This document shows positions 54,067 to 63,172 of a DNA stretch of 64,000 nucleotides, in pieces. Numbering within the stretch: the first letter of the stretch is position 1; every line of letters begins with the position of its first letter. Source of the DNA: Mesorhizobium sp. (GTDB lineage: Bacteria > Pseudomonadota > Alphaproteobacteria > Rhizobiales > Rhizobiaceae); NCBI GenBank assembly GCA_004020545.1, contig SAQE01000024.1:1-64000 (forward strand), in the 5' to 3' direction. The position numbers and the translations under genes were made by a program. Under the pieces are notes generated by a model. That model searched no databases. It was not told the DNA's origin and saw only the letters and a list, made by a program, of their open reading frames with translations.

Positions 54067-54846
54067 ATGCATTCCGATATCGTCGACCTTCGCTCCTTCT
54101 ATTCGACCACGCTTGGCCGCCTGGCCGAGCGCGCGATCACCATGGCGCTGTCGTCGATATGGGCGACCGTTCCGAACGAACGCCTGGTCGGCCTGGGCTA
54201 CACGCTGCCCTGGCTGGAGCGGTTCGGCGCCGATGCCGAGCGCGTCTTCGCCTTCATGCCGGCGACGCAAGGGGCGGTGGTCTGGCCGGCGACCGGACCG
54301 ACGGCGACGGCGCTGGTCTTCGATGAGGAGCTGCCGTTGGTCGATTCCTGCATCGACCGCATGCTGCTCGTGCACTCGCTGGAACACGTCGAGAACCCGC
54401 GCGAGACGCTGAACGAGATCTGGCGCGTGCTGTCGCCCGCGGGCAGGGTCGTCATCGTCGTGCCGAACCGGCGTGGCGTCTGGGCGCGCTTCGAGCACAC
54501 GCCCTTCGGCAACGGCCGGCCGTTCTCGCGCGGCCAGCTCACCGAATTGCTGCGCGAAGCGAATTTCACGCCCGCCGCATGGTCCGACGCGCTGTTCTTC
54601 CCGCCGTCGCCGCGGCGCTTCATGATGCGGTTCCACAATGTGCTGGAGCGCGCCGGCCGGCGATTCTGGCCGATCTTTTCCGGCGTCATCGTCGTCGAGG
54701 CGCAGAAGCGGCTCTACCAGGGCGTCCCTGCCGCGCAGCGCGCCTCGCGTCGCGTTTTCGTCCCGGTCTTCTCGCCGCAGGGCGCGACGACGCTCGGGCG
54801 CCGGGCTGCCGATCCGGTGCCGCCGAGGCGAGTGACGCGTTCGTGA
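54067..54846 (+). CDS. Class I SAM-dependent methyltransferase
   Basis: A 259-residue methyltransferase-11-like protein. VHSLEHVENPRETLNEIWRVL and GRVVIVVPNR are the post-motif-I blocks, but the usual LDVGCGTG cofactor loop is not visible; FMPATQGAVVWP occupies its place. That pattern recurs in rhizobial proteins encoded beside gloB, so it is probably the normal form of this family. The substrate is unknown. The last 40 residues are basic and probably flexible. Confidence 0.82.
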   Translation: MHSDIVDLRSFYSTTLGRLAERAITMALSSIWATVPNERLVGLGYTLPWLERFGADAERVFAFMPATQGAVVWPATGPTATALVFDEELPLVDSCIDRMLLVHSLEHVENPRETLNEIWRVLSPAGRVVIVVPNRRGVWARFEHTPFGNGRPFSRGQLTELLREANFTPAAWSDALFFPPSPRRFMMRFHNVLERAGRRFWPIFSGVIVVEAQKRLYQGVPAAQRASRRVFVPVFSPQGATTLGRRAADPVPPRRVTRS

Positions 54847-54953
54847 TCGGGGCCACGCCTTGCATCGCATGGCCATCATCACCCTATCTCAAGGACGGGC
54901 TCGGGGCGCGGCATCGTCGCCGATGACCATTCCCGGAAGCAGGGATTTCGCAC

Positions 54954-56777
54954 ATGGACTACCAAACGGATGACAAGCTGGGAACCGGACAGGCCGCGTT
55001 CTCGGTCGAGACCAGCAGCCTCTCCGACCAGGTGGCGACAATCAGGCAGGCGCTGAAGACGTCGCCGGTGCGCAGGCAACTCCTGTGGGTCTCGATCGGC
55101 ATTGTCGGCGTCATCGTCGCGACCTCGATCGGGCAGGTCCTGCTCAATCGCTGGAACCAGCCTTTCTACGACGCCCTGGCGCGGCGCGACCTGCCGGGTT
55201 TCCTGCACCAGCTGATGGTCTTTGCCGGAATTGCCGGCAGCCTGCTGGTGCTCAATGTCGGCCAGACCTGGCTCAACCAGACGATCCGGCTGAGGCTGCG
55301 CGAAGCGCTGACGCTGGACCTGATCGATGAATGGATGCGGCCGGCGCGCGCCTTCCGGCTCACCCATGCGGGCGCCATCGGCGTCAATCCCGACCAGCGC
55401 ATGCAGCAGGACGCCGGGCATCTCTCCGACCTTTCGACCGATCTCGGGGTCGGCCTGCTGCAATCCTTCATCCTGCTTGTGTCCTTCATCGGCGTGCTGT
55501 GGGAACTTTCCTCCGGGTTCGTCTTCCATGTCGGCGGCCATTCGCTGGCGATACCCGGCTACATGGTCTGGGCGGCGATCCTCTATGCCGGCATCGCGTC
55601 CTGGCTGAGCTGGCTGGTGGGCAGGCCGCTTATCCGCTTCAACAGCGATCGCTACACGCGCGAGGCGGAGCTGCGCTCCTCCGTGGTTCGCGTCAACGAG
55701 AATGTCGACGCCATCGCGCTCGCCCATGGCGAGGCGGACGCCAGGCGGCAGATCGAGCTTGATCTCGGCACCGTTCTCGGCGCCATGCGGCGCATCTACA
55801 GCGCCCAGATCAACCTGTCCTGGGTCACCGATGCCTATGGCTGGATCACCGTGGTGGCGCCGATCCTTGTCGCGGCGCCGGTCTATTTCGCGGGCGACAT
55901 CAGCTTCGGCGGATTGATGATGGCGGTCGGTGCCTTCAACCAGGTGAATTCCTCGCTGCGCTGGTTCATCAACAATATCGGCGCCATCGCCGACTGGCGG
56001 GCAACGCTGATGCGAGTCGCCGACTTCCGCATCGCGCTTGGCGAAACCGACATCCTGCATGCCAAGGAAAGCTGTATCGAGTTGGGCGAGAACGCGAATG
56101 GCACGCTGACATTCGACAAACTCGAAGTCGCGTCGCCCGACGGCTGCACCAGGCTTGCCGAGACGGCCGTCGAGATAAAGGCCGGAGAGCGCGTCATGAT
56201 CACCGGCGATCCGCGCGCCGGCAAGACGCTGTTCTTCCGCGCCATCGCCGGCCTCTGGCCTTGGGGATGCGGCCGCATCGGCATGCCGGCCGGGGAGACG
56301 CCGTTCTTCGTGCCGCGCACGCCCTATTTCCCGCTCGGCATGCTGCGCGATGTGCTCAACCATGCCGAAGGCGCCAAGATCGACGATGCCGAGATCTCGG
56401 CGGTGCTTGGCGAAGTCGGCCTGGAGCGCCTGTCGTCCCAGCTCGACCGTTCGGCGCGCTGGGAACATGAACTGGCCGACGACGAACAGCGGCTGCTCGC
56501 CTTTGCCCGGCTCGCGCTGAGGAAGCCGAAATGGGTGATCATCGACGAAGCGCTGGATACGTTCGACGGCGCCACGTTACGGCGCGTGCTGGCGATGCTG
56601 CAGGCCCGGCTGCCGGATGCCGCCATCCTCAATATCGGGCGTGGCCTGCACAACATCCAGTTCTTCCCGCGGGCGCTCACCATCATCAAGGACAGCGGCG
56701 GATCGGCGCTGAAGCCGGCCCGCCTGCGCGCCGGGGCGATCGAACCTCCACCAGTTGCCGCCCATCGCAAGAAATAG
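54954..56777 (+). CDS. BacA/SbmA-related ABC transporter (BclA/YddA-like)
   Basis: A 607-residue fusion of an SbmA/BacA-type membrane domain (about 35-330, with NRWNQPFYDAL and WRLWLT-like NQTIRLRLREALT blocks) and an ABC ATPase domain (about 375-590). Relatives import peptides such as plant NCR peptides or bleomycin and affect very-long-chain lipids. Walker A GDPRAGKT (about 418-425) and Walker B VIIDEA are intact, but the signature is LADDEQRL (507-514) and the H-loop region reads NIGRGLHN (560-567) with no histidine at the usual place, where relatives have VGHR. ATP use may therefore be altered. Confidence 0.88.
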   Translation: MDYQTDDKLGTGQAAFSVETSSLSDQVATIRQALKTSPVRRQLLWVSIGIVGVIVATSIGQVLLNRWNQPFYDALARRDLPGFLHQLMVFAGIAGSLLVLNVGQTWLNQTIRLRLREALTLDLIDEWMRPARAFRLTHAGAIGVNPDQRMQQDAGHLSDLSTDLGVGLLQSFILLVSFIGVLWELSSGFVFHVGGHSLAIPGYMVWAAILYAGIASWLSWLVGRPLIRFNSDRYTREAELRSSVVRVNENVDAIALAHGEADARRQIELDLGTVLGAMRRIYSAQINLSWVTDAYGWITVVAPILVAAPVYFAGDISFGGLMMAVGAFNQVNSSLRWFINNIGAIADWRATLMRVADFRIALGETDILHAKESCIELGENANGTLTFDKLEVASPDGCTRLAETAVEIKAGERVMITGDPRAGKTLFFRAIAGLWPWGCGRIGMPAGETPFFVPRTPYFPLGMLRDVLNHAEGAKIDDAEISAVLGEVGLERLSSQLDRSARWEHELADDEQRLLAFARLALRKPKWVIIDEALDTFDGATLRRVLAMLQARLPDAAILNIGRGLHNIQFFPRALTIIKDSGGSALKPARLRAGAIEPPPVAAHRKK

Positions 56778-56829
56778 CTTTATTTCGCCGCGATCGCGGG
56801 GAAGAATCCGGGTGTGGTCGGAGCTCGCC

Positions 56830-57630
56830 ATGCCGAAGCTGCTCAGCCTGCTTGCCTGCCTTGCCTGCGCCGAGGCTGCGCCAATGCCTGCGATTGACGA
56901 CGGCGCCCCGGTCGATGTCGAGCTCGTGCTGGCTGTCGATATCTCGCAATCGATGGACGAAGGCGAGTTCGCCTTGCAGCGCGCCGGCTATGTCGAGGCG
57001 CTGCGCCATCCCGACTTCATCAACGCGGTGCGTTCGGGGCAAAGCGGCCGCGTCGCGCTCGCCTATTTCGAATGGGCGGGCGTCGTGCGCGACGACGGCG
57101 TGATCGCCTGGCAGATCGTCGACGGCGCGGACAGCGCCAACGCCTTTGCCGACAAGATCGCGGGCCGGCCGTTCCGAAGCTTTCGCGGCACCTCGATCTC
57201 GGGCGCTCTCGGCTTCGGCGCCGCGCTTTTGGAGAAAAACGGCTTTTCGGCGCCGCGCCGGGTCATCGACATATCGGGGGACGGGCCCAACAATGCCGGG
57301 CTGCCCGTCGCCGTGACGCGCGATGCCGCTATAGCCAAGGGCATGATCATCAACGGCCTGCCGATCCTGATCAGTCCTTCGCCGAGCGTCAGCCGTCTCG
57401 ATCGCTACTACGCCGATTGCGTCACCGGCGGCCCTGGCTCGTTCGTGCTGCCGATCTATGCGGCGTCCGAATTCTCGACCGCGATCCGCCGCAAGCTGAT
57501 CCAGGAGGTGAGCGGCATCGGCGATGCCAGGAGGATTCGCGTCGATGCGGAGGCGCCGACCGACTGCCTGCTTGGCGAGCGCCTGCGGCGACGGTTTTCC
57601 GATCCGTATTTTCCGGAACTGGACCGGTGA
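56830..57630 (+). CDS. DUF1194 von Willebrand-type exported protein
   Basis: A 266-residue protein with a short signal peptide (ends ACAEA, about residue 16). A von Willebrand A-like DUF1194 domain carries the MIDAS D37-x-S39-x-S41 in AVDISQSMDEGE. FRGTSISGAL and DISGDGPNNAG complete the metal site. It is common in alphaproteobacteria; a role in protein-protein contacts in the envelope is plausible, otherwise unknown. It follows the ABC gene by 52 bp. Confidence 0.88.
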   Translation: MPKLLSLLACLACAEAAPMPAIDDGAPVDVELVLAVDISQSMDEGEFALQRAGYVEALRHPDFINAVRSGQSGRVALAYFEWAGVVRDDGVIAWQIVDGADSANAFADKIAGRPFRSFRGTSISGALGFGAALLEKNGFSAPRRVIDISGDGPNNAGLPVAVTRDAAIAKGMIINGLPILISPSPSVSRLDRYYADCVTGGPGSFVLPIYAASEFSTAIRRKLIQEVSGIGDARRIRVDAEAPTDCLLGERLRRRFSDPYFPELDR

Positions 57631-57641
57631 GGACCTTTTAA

Positions 57642-57686
57642 GCCAATCCAGGGCGGACGACCGCGACGCAGCTTTGCTGGAATCGC
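57642..57686. repeat. Degenerate palindromic intergenic repeat
   Basis: GCCAATCCA and TGGAATCGC are imperfect inverted ends around GGGCGGACGACCGCGACGCA, between the convergent DUF1194 and glycosyltransferase genes. Spacing and layout match the GCAATTCC family, but many bases differ, so it may be an old copy. Confidence 0.45.
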
Positions 57687-57695
57687 GGCATGCGC

Positions 57696-58631
57696 TCAGG
57701 CCGCCCGGGCGCCATATTTGGCGCGGAACTCGTCATAGCAATCGCGGCGCCAGCGCCGGCCGACGACATAGCCACGTACCAGTTCGGTCGGCGAGTAGCC
57801 GAGCGCCTTGGACGACCGGTTGGCGAGATAGCCGGAAAAGGCCTGTGGCAGCCTGCCTTTGAGGATGTCGGCGATGATCTGCCGCGCGATCATATAGGGC
57901 GGCACGTCGGGATAGCGGTCGGCGATGTAAGGGTGTTTGCCGATCAGGTTGGCATAGGCCTCGACATAACCGTCGCGGCGGCCGGAAATCGAATTTTCCG
58001 AATTGTACTTCTTCCAGTCGATATCCTCCGACAGCAAGGCGCCGCCGCGGTTGGCAAAACGCAGCAGCAGCTCGCGGTCCTGCATGCGCGTGATGTCGCT
58101 GTCAAAGCCGCCGATCGCAAGCAGCGAGTCGTGCCGGGCGGTGATCGCCGAGCCGGCGATGAAGATCGTCTGCGAGACCAGCGCGCGCTGCAGCGTGCTC
58201 TTGTCGAGCAAGGCCTGGCGATTGATGCATTTGGTGCTGCGATTGCCCTTCACCGAGATGAAGGAGCTGATCAGCACTTCGAGCGAAGGGTTCCTCTCGA
58301 ACTGCGACAGCGTCCGGTCCAGGCGGTCCGGCAGGTAGACATCGTCCGAATCGAGGAAGGTCACGATCGGCGCCCGCGCGCGCTCGATGCCCGCGTTGCG
58401 CGCCGCATTGGCGCCTCGCCATTTCGCGCCGACATAGATCAGTCTGGGATCGCGAATTTCGGCGAGCGCCAAGGCCGTTCCGTCGGTCGAGCCGTCATCG
58501 ACGACAATGTGCTCGAAGCGGGTAAGTGTCTGCGCAAGAACGCTTTCCACGGCGCGCACGACCTGGCTGCGCCGGTTGTGGGTCGGCGTGATCACGGTGA
58601 TCAGCGGGGCCGTGTCGGAAGCAGTCGGCAT
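57696..58631 (-). CDS. Family 2 glycosyltransferase
   Basis: A 311-residue GT-A fold glycosyltransferase. ITPTHNR, DDGSTDGT and FLDSDDVYLPDRL are the nucleotide-sugar and metal-binding blocks of GT2. There is no membrane segment, so it is cytoplasmic or peripheral. It probably adds a sugar to a surface glycan. The upstream neighbour on the same strand (199 bp away) is a second GT2-like gene. Confidence 0.9.
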   Translation of the reverse strand: MPTASDTAPLITVITPTHNRRSQVVRAVESVLAQTLTRFEHIVVDDGSTDGTALALAEIRDPRLIYVGAKWRGANAARNAGIERARAPIVTFLDSDDVYLPDRLDRTLSQFERNPSLEVLISSFISVKGNRSTKCINRQALLDKSTLQRALVSQTIFIAGSAITARHDSLLAIGGFDSDITRMQDRELLLRFANRGGALLSEDIDWKKYNSENSISGRRDGYVEAYANLIGKHPYIADRYPDVPPYMIARQIIADILKGRLPQAFSGYLANRSSKALGYSPTELVRGYVVGRRWRRDCYDEFRAKYGARAA

Positions 58632-58830
58632 CTAACTTTCGTCACGGAGCGGATAAACGACGACCGGATGGATCTCGTACCTGCCCTTCCATGTCCGCCC
58701 CCCGGTGGATTCGACAAACGCTACAGAAAAGCGGCGCTTATGTCACCTGAAGCGTCGCTTCGTGGCCAAGTTCAGAGCGAATTTCCCAAAATCAGGCGGT
58801 TTGAGAGCAACACTTGCTGGCGATTTATTC

Positions 58831-59823
58831 TCAACTGTGCCCGACGAAGTCAGGCACGATTTCGATTTCGTCGCGAACGAGACCGGCTGCCAAGCTGAAT
58901 TGGCCGAAGAATGCCAAGGTATAAAAGGCCAGCCCTACCGCCAGCGAAAACGGAATCTGCCAAAGCGGCATGCCTGTCTGCGGCGCATGACGTATCACGC
59001 GCCGCATTGTGCGCCATGACATGGTCCCCCAGCGGCTGAACGACTTCGCGATCCGCTGGCTGCGGTTGGGGGCATGCAGCGCGACGAATTTCCGGTCGGC
59101 GTCTCGGCCGGTCACCAGCGCACGCCAGTAGAAGAACCGCCAGCCGCGCGGGCAGTAATGATGAACGCGAGCGTTGACGCTGAGAAGTTCGTGGCCTTCG
59201 CGCCGCAGCTGATGCAGCAGCAAGGTACAGGAAACCTTGAAGCCGTTGTTTTCCGGAAAGGGGTGGCTGAAAATCCAGTCGCGCCGAAAAGCCACGTTGT
59301 TGGCGTTGATTGCTCGCTTCTCGGCGAATCTCTGGTCTCCCCGGGCCACTGGGAAGAACCAGATCAAAGCAAAGGTCCTTGAAAAGAAGTCGTCGCACAA
59401 AAGATATGTATAGCCGTTTACGCAGACGATTTCGGGATCCTGAAATGGGCTCAGGAGGGTTGAAAGCCAGCCCGGCTCCGGAACCGTGTCAGAGTCCATG
59501 AAGACCACGAGTTTTCCGTCGGTTGCCGAGATGCCATTATTCTTGAGGTCGTAATATCGCCCACCGGGACAGGCCGCGAAGGTCACTTCGGCTAACTGTG
59601 TCAGCTGCGGCGCTTCTGCCTCGATGCGGCTTTGCAACGATGAGGTGTCCGCATTTTGTCCGGCATGAGAGATAACGACTTTCGGTCTGGCGAAGCCGGT
59701 TGAGGAGACCACAGCGATCTCGCGCGCCAAGGCGGTCAGCCCGACGCCCATCTCGTCCCAGTCTATGAACTGGGCATTTTCCATCTCTACGACAATTGAA
59801 TAGGTTGGACGTTTGTCGACCAT
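58831..59823 (-). CDS. Family 2-like glycosyltransferase with C-terminal membrane helix
   Basis: A 330-residue protein. FMDSDTVPEPGWLSTLL contains the D-x-D motif (about 128-130), and FRRDWIFSHPFPEN is a typical acceptor region. A hydrophobic segment (about 288-312, SLAVGLAFYTLAFFGQFSLAAG) probably anchors it. The start at 59823 (MVDKRPTYSIVVEMEN) gives a normal GT2 N-terminus. Codon use looks less GC-rich than in metW and metX just upstream, hinting at acquisition. It lies 68 bp after metW. Confidence 0.82.
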   Translation of the reverse strand: MVDKRPTYSIVVEMENAQFIDWDEMGVGLTALAREIAVVSSTGFARPKVVISHAGQNADTSSLQSRIEAEAPQLTQLAEVTFAACPGGRYYDLKNNGISATDGKLVVFMDSDTVPEPGWLSTLLSPFQDPEIVCVNGYTYLLCDDFFSRTFALIWFFPVARGDQRFAEKRAINANNVAFRRDWIFSHPFPENNGFKVSCTLLLHQLRREGHELLSVNARVHHYCPRGWRFFYWRALVTGRDADRKFVALHAPNRSQRIAKSFSRWGTMSWRTMRRVIRHAPQTGMPLWQIPFSLAVGLAFYTLAFFGQFSLAAGLVRDEIEIVPDFVGHS

Positions 59824-59891
59824 CGTTGCGCAATCAGTTTGCCTGAGCCATATCGCTATAAGGCTCTGGACCCCGCCGTCAACGATGGAGC

Positions 59892-60506
59892 CTATCGCCT
59901 CAACAAAAACACCGCCTGCTGGCCGAAGAAGTTCCAGAACCACCACGGCATCGACAGGCCGATCTTCTGGCCGTTGGCATCGAGCGCGGTCGCCTTCTCG
60001 ACGGTGGCGCCAAGCTCCTCGCACAGGTTGACGAAGTCGCGGATGGTGCAGAAGTGGATGTTCGGCGTGTCGTACCAGGAATAGGGCAGGTCCTTGGTGA
60101 CCGGCATCCGGCCCTTGATCAGCAGCGAGAAGCGCACCCGCCAGTGGCCGAAATTGGGGAAGGAGACGATGGCGCGGTTGCCGATCCGGAGCAGCTCGTC
60201 GAGCACCAGCTTCGGATTGCGGGTCGCCTGCAGGGTCTGCGACAGCACGACGAAATCGAAGCCCTTGTCGGGGTAGAATCCGAGATCCTTGTCGGCATCG
60301 CCCTGGATGACGCTGAGGCCGCGCGCCACGCATTCGTTGACGCCGCGCTGCGACAGTTCCATGCCGCGGCCGTCGACTTGCCTGGTTTCCTGCAGAAGCT
60401 CCAGAAGCACGCCGTCGCCGGAGCCGACATCGAGCACGCGCGAATTGGGCGGAATGAGATCGGCGACGACGTCGAGATCGACGCGCTGGGCGCGGTTGAC
60501 GCTCAT
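59892..60506 (-). CDS. metW: Methionine biosynthesis protein MetW
   Basis: A 204-residue SAM-dependent methyltransferase-fold protein that partners with MetX in homoserine acetylation in many proteobacteria. LDVGSGDGVLL is the cofactor loop, and LSQTLQATRNP and SFPNFGHWRVR are family blocks. The start at 60506 is preferred to the ATG at 60512 because GGAGG is then seven bases away. It lies 79 bp downstream of metX, under the same SAM-II control. Confidence 0.94.
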   Translation of the reverse strand: MSVNRAQRVDLDVVADLIPPNSRVLDVGSGDGVLLELLQETRQVDGRGMELSQRGVNECVARGLSVIQGDADKDLGFYPDKGFDFVVLSQTLQATRNPKLVLDELLRIGNRAIVSFPNFGHWRVRFSLLIKGRMPVTKDLPYSWYDTPNIHFCTIRDFVNLCEELGATVEKATALDANGQKIGLSMPWWFWNFFGQQAVFLLRR

Positions 60507-60585
60507 GAGCATACCTCCGGCCTTGGAGCATTTGCAGCCGATGGCGTCGCGGAAATGCGGCCAAGACAAATAGATCGCGAGCCGC

Positions 60586-61767
60586 TCACAGGCTGAGTCC
60601 CCTGGCGCGGGCTGCGGAGGCAATGAAGCCGTTGATGGCCGCGAACAGTTCCGGCTCGTCGAGCAGGAAGGCATCGTGGCCGCGATCGGTCTCAATCTCG
60701 ACGAAGGAGACGGAGGCACCGGCAGCATTGAGCGCATGGACGACCGAGCGGCTCTCTCCGGTCGGGAACAGCCAGTCGCTTGTGAACGAGACCAGGCAGA
60801 AGCGCGTCTTCGTGCCGGCGAAGGCATCGGCCAGGCGTCCGCCGTGGTCAGCGGCGAGGTCGAAATAGTCCATCGCGCGGGTCAGATAGAGGTAGGAGTT
60901 GGCGTCGAAGCGGTCGACGAAGGTCATACCCTGGTGGCGCAGATAGCTCTCGATCTGGAAATCGGCATCGAAACCGAAGGTGAGCGCCTCGCGATCCTGC
61001 AGGTTGCGGCCGAATTTGCGATGCAGCGCTGCTTCCGAGAGGTAAGTGATATGCGCCGCCATGCGCGCCACGGCGAGCCCCTTTTCCGGGCGCCTGCCGA
61101 AATCGAGATATTTGCCGCCGTGCCAGTCCGGATCGGCCATGACGGCCTGCCGCCCGACTTCGTGGAACGCGATGTTCTGCGAGGAATGGCGGGCGCCGGT
61201 GGCGATCGGCAACGCGGAAAACACACGCTCCGAATGGCTGGCGGCCCATTCCAGCACCTGCATGCCGCCCATCGAGCCGCCGACCACGCAAAACAGCTTC
61301 TCGATGCCGAAATGGTCGACCAGCATGAGCTGCGCGCGCACCATGTCGCGGATGGTGATGATCGGCAGGTCGAGCCCGTAGGGCTTGCCCGTTGCCGGAT
61401 TGGTCGAGGCGGGGCCGGTGGAGCCGAGGCAGCCGCCGATGACGTTCGCGCAAATGACGAAAAAGCGGTTGGTGTCGATGATCTTGCCGGGACCGATCAG
61501 CACCTCCCACCAACCGGGCTTGCCGGTCACCGGATTGGTGTTGGCGACATGCTGGTCGCCGGTCAGCGCGTGGCAGACGAGGATGGCATTGGAACGGGCG
61601 TCGTTGAGGGTGCCGTAGGTCTGGTAAGCGACCTGGAATGGCGACAGCAGCGTGCCCGCATCGAGCTTCAACGGTTTGTCGGGTCCGAACTGCAACACAG
61701 GGCTCGACGGATTGTCGGCCTCGATGTTGGTCCTTGCAGCACGCTGAGCGGCCATTCTATTCCCCAT
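60586..61767 (-). CDS. metX: Homoserine O-acetyltransferase
   Basis: A 393-residue alpha/beta-hydrolase-fold acetyltransferase, first committed step of methionine synthesis. GGSMGGMQ holds the nucleophilic serine, and [12 protein letters not shown] the catalytic histidine; [22 protein letters not shown] is the conserved N-terminal block. Start at 61767 or 12 bases further in (MAAQ). A SAM-II riboswitch and terminator lie in its leader, so methionine supply shuts it down through SAM. It forms an operon with metW. Confidence 0.96.
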   Translation of the reverse strand: MGNRMAAQRAARTNIEADNPSSPVLQFGPDKPLKLDAGTLLSPFQVAYQTYGTLNDARSNAILVCHALTGDQHVANTNPVTGKPGWWEVLIGPGKIIDTNRFFVICANVIGGCLGSTGPASTNPATGKPYGLDLPIITIRDMVRAQLMLVDHFGIEKLFCVVGGSMGGMQVLEWAASHSERVFSALPIATGARHSSQNIAFHEVGRQAVMADPDWHGGKYLDFGRRPEKGLAVARMAAHITYLSEAALHRKFGRNLQDREALTFGFDADFQIESYLRHQGMTFVDRFDANSYLYLTRAMDYFDLAADHGGRLADAFAGTKTRFCLVSFTSDWLFPTGESRSVVHALNAAGASVSFVEIETDRGHDAFLLDEPELFAAINGFIASAARARGLSL

Positions 61768-61815
61768 CCAGCCCGCATCGATACCATCGACGCGGTGTCC
61801 GGCCGGCAGCGGACA

Positions 61816-61849
61816 ACAAAAAACCGGCTTGCCTTCGCAAAGCCGGTTA
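61816..61849 (-). terminator. Intrinsic terminator in metX leader
   Basis: On the minus strand AACCGGCTTTGC-GAAG-GCAAGCCGGTT forms a strong stem followed by a run of T (TTTTTTG). It lies 14 bases after the SAM-II core and 50 bases before metX. This is a textbook attenuator; whether the aptamer competes directly with it is inferred. Confidence 0.85.
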
Positions 61850-61863
61850 CAGGTTGCAAACGG

Positions 61864-61917
61864 CCCTTTAGCGAATTGTTTAACGTGGCTGCAAGCCGAC
61901 CGGCCAAATCACCACGG
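61864..61917 (-). promoter_or_regulatory. SAM-II riboswitch upstream of metX
   Basis: On the minus strand CGTGG-TGATTTGG opens the aptamer, GCTTGCAGCCACG closes P1, and GTTAAACAATTCGCTAAAGGG supplies the pseudoknot strand with the conserved GCTAAAG. This matches the SAM-II (metA) consensus known from Rhizobiales metA/metX leaders. SAM binding is expected to lower metX-metW expression. Confidence 0.92.
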
Positions 61918-62062
61918 GAAGTCCGGCTGCTCTTCTAGGGCCAGCGCCGCGCTTCGTCAATGGCAGCAAGTCTTGGCGCAAGCGCCGGCACTCGACATTC
62001 CGGGCCATGGCCTGTATTTCCGCTGCGGCCTCAGACGGAGGCCCTCTCGACGGATTGGCGAC

Positions 62063-63166
62063 ATGAAGCAGGATCAGGCACGTCCAACGCCCCGCGCGGG
62101 CATCATGGACATCGAGGCCTATGTGCCGGGCAAGAGCACCGCGCCGGCAGGCGTTGCGAAGGTCTACAAGCTGTCGTCCAACGAGAACCCGCTCGGGCCT
62201 TCGCCGAAGGCGATCGAGGCCGCGCGTGAGGTGGCGGCGAAGCTCGACGTCTATCCCGACGGCTCCGCCCGCCGGCTGCGCGAGGCGATCGCCGAGGTGC
62301 ACGGCCTCAACCCGGCAAACATCGTTTGCTCGAACGGCTCCGACGAGATCCTGGGCCTCCTGGCGCAGACATATCTGGCGCCAGGAGACGAGGCCGTGTT
62401 CACCGAACATGCCTTCATGGTCTACAAGATCTACATCCAGGCGGCGGGCGCCAAGCCGGTGTCGGTCAAGGAAACCGACGAGCGCGCCGACGTCGACGCG
62501 ATTCTGGCCGCTGTCACGCCGCGCACGAAAATCGTATTCCTTGCCAACCCCAACAATCCGACCGGCACCTACGTGCCGTTCCAGGAGGTGCGCCGGCTGC
62601 ACGCGGCGCTGCCGAAGAACGTGCTTCTGGTGCTCGACGCGGCCTATGCCGAATATGTGCGGCGCAACGACTACGAAGCCGGCATCGAGCTGGCGAGCAG
62701 TTCCGAGAACGTCGTCATGACCCGCACCTTCTCCAAGCTCGGCCTCGGCGGCGCGCGCGTCGGCTGGATGTACGGGCCGGCGCATGTCGTCGACGCGATC
62801 AACCGGGTGCGCGGTCCCTTCAACGTCAACGCGACCGCGATCGAGGCGGGGATCGCGGCGATCCGCGACCGCGCCCATGTCGAGCGCAGCGTGGCACACA
62901 ACGAGAAATGGCTGGCCTGGGTCAGCGAGCAGGTGACCCTGCTCGGGCTGCGCGTCACCCCCAGCGTCGGCAATTTCGTGCTGATCCATTTTCCCGACGA
63001 CCAGCGGCATTCGGCGGCGGCCGCGGACGACTATCTGAGCGCGCGCGGCTATATCCTGCGCCGTGTCACCGGCTACGGCTTTCCCAACGCGCTGCGCATG
63101 AGCATCGGCACCGAAGAGGCCAATCGCGGCGTCGTCGAAGCGCTGACGACTTTCCTGAAAAGCTAG
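62063..63166 (+). CDS. hisC: Histidinol-phosphate aminotransferase
   Basis: A 367-residue PLP aminotransferase. [13 protein letters not shown] is the N-terminal signature, the PLP lysine is K225 in [11 protein letters not shown], and [10 protein letters not shown] is the cofactor aspartate/asparagine block. It makes histidinol phosphate and, in rhizobia, may also transaminate aromatic acids, which would fit its pairing with tyrC. Start at 62063 ([13 protein letters not shown]) is the normal N-terminus. tyrC begins six bases after the stop. Confidence 0.94.
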   Translation: MKQDQARPTPRAGIMDIEAYVPGKSTAPAGVAKVYKLSSNENPLGPSPKAIEAAREVAAKLDVYPDGSARRLREAIAEVHGLNPANIVCSNGSDEILGLLAQTYLAPGDEAVFTEHAFMVYKIYIQAAGAKPVSVKETDERADVDAILAAVTPRTKIVFLANPNNPTGTYVPFQEVRRLHAALPKNVLLVLDAAYAEYVRRNDYEAGIELASSSENVVMTRTFSKLGLGGARVGWMYGPAHVVDAINRVRGPFNVNATAIEAGIAAIRDRAHVERSVAHNEKWLAWVSEQVTLLGLRVTPSVGNFVLIHFPDDQRHSAAAADDYLSARGYILRRVTGYGFPNALRMSIGTEEANRGVVEALTTFLKS

Positions 63167-63172
63167 AGCACC

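Noticed and set aside
59824-60564. N-terminal extension of the second glycosyltransferase frame
   Set aside because: It overlaps metW in another frame, and the GT2 fold begins right after 59823.
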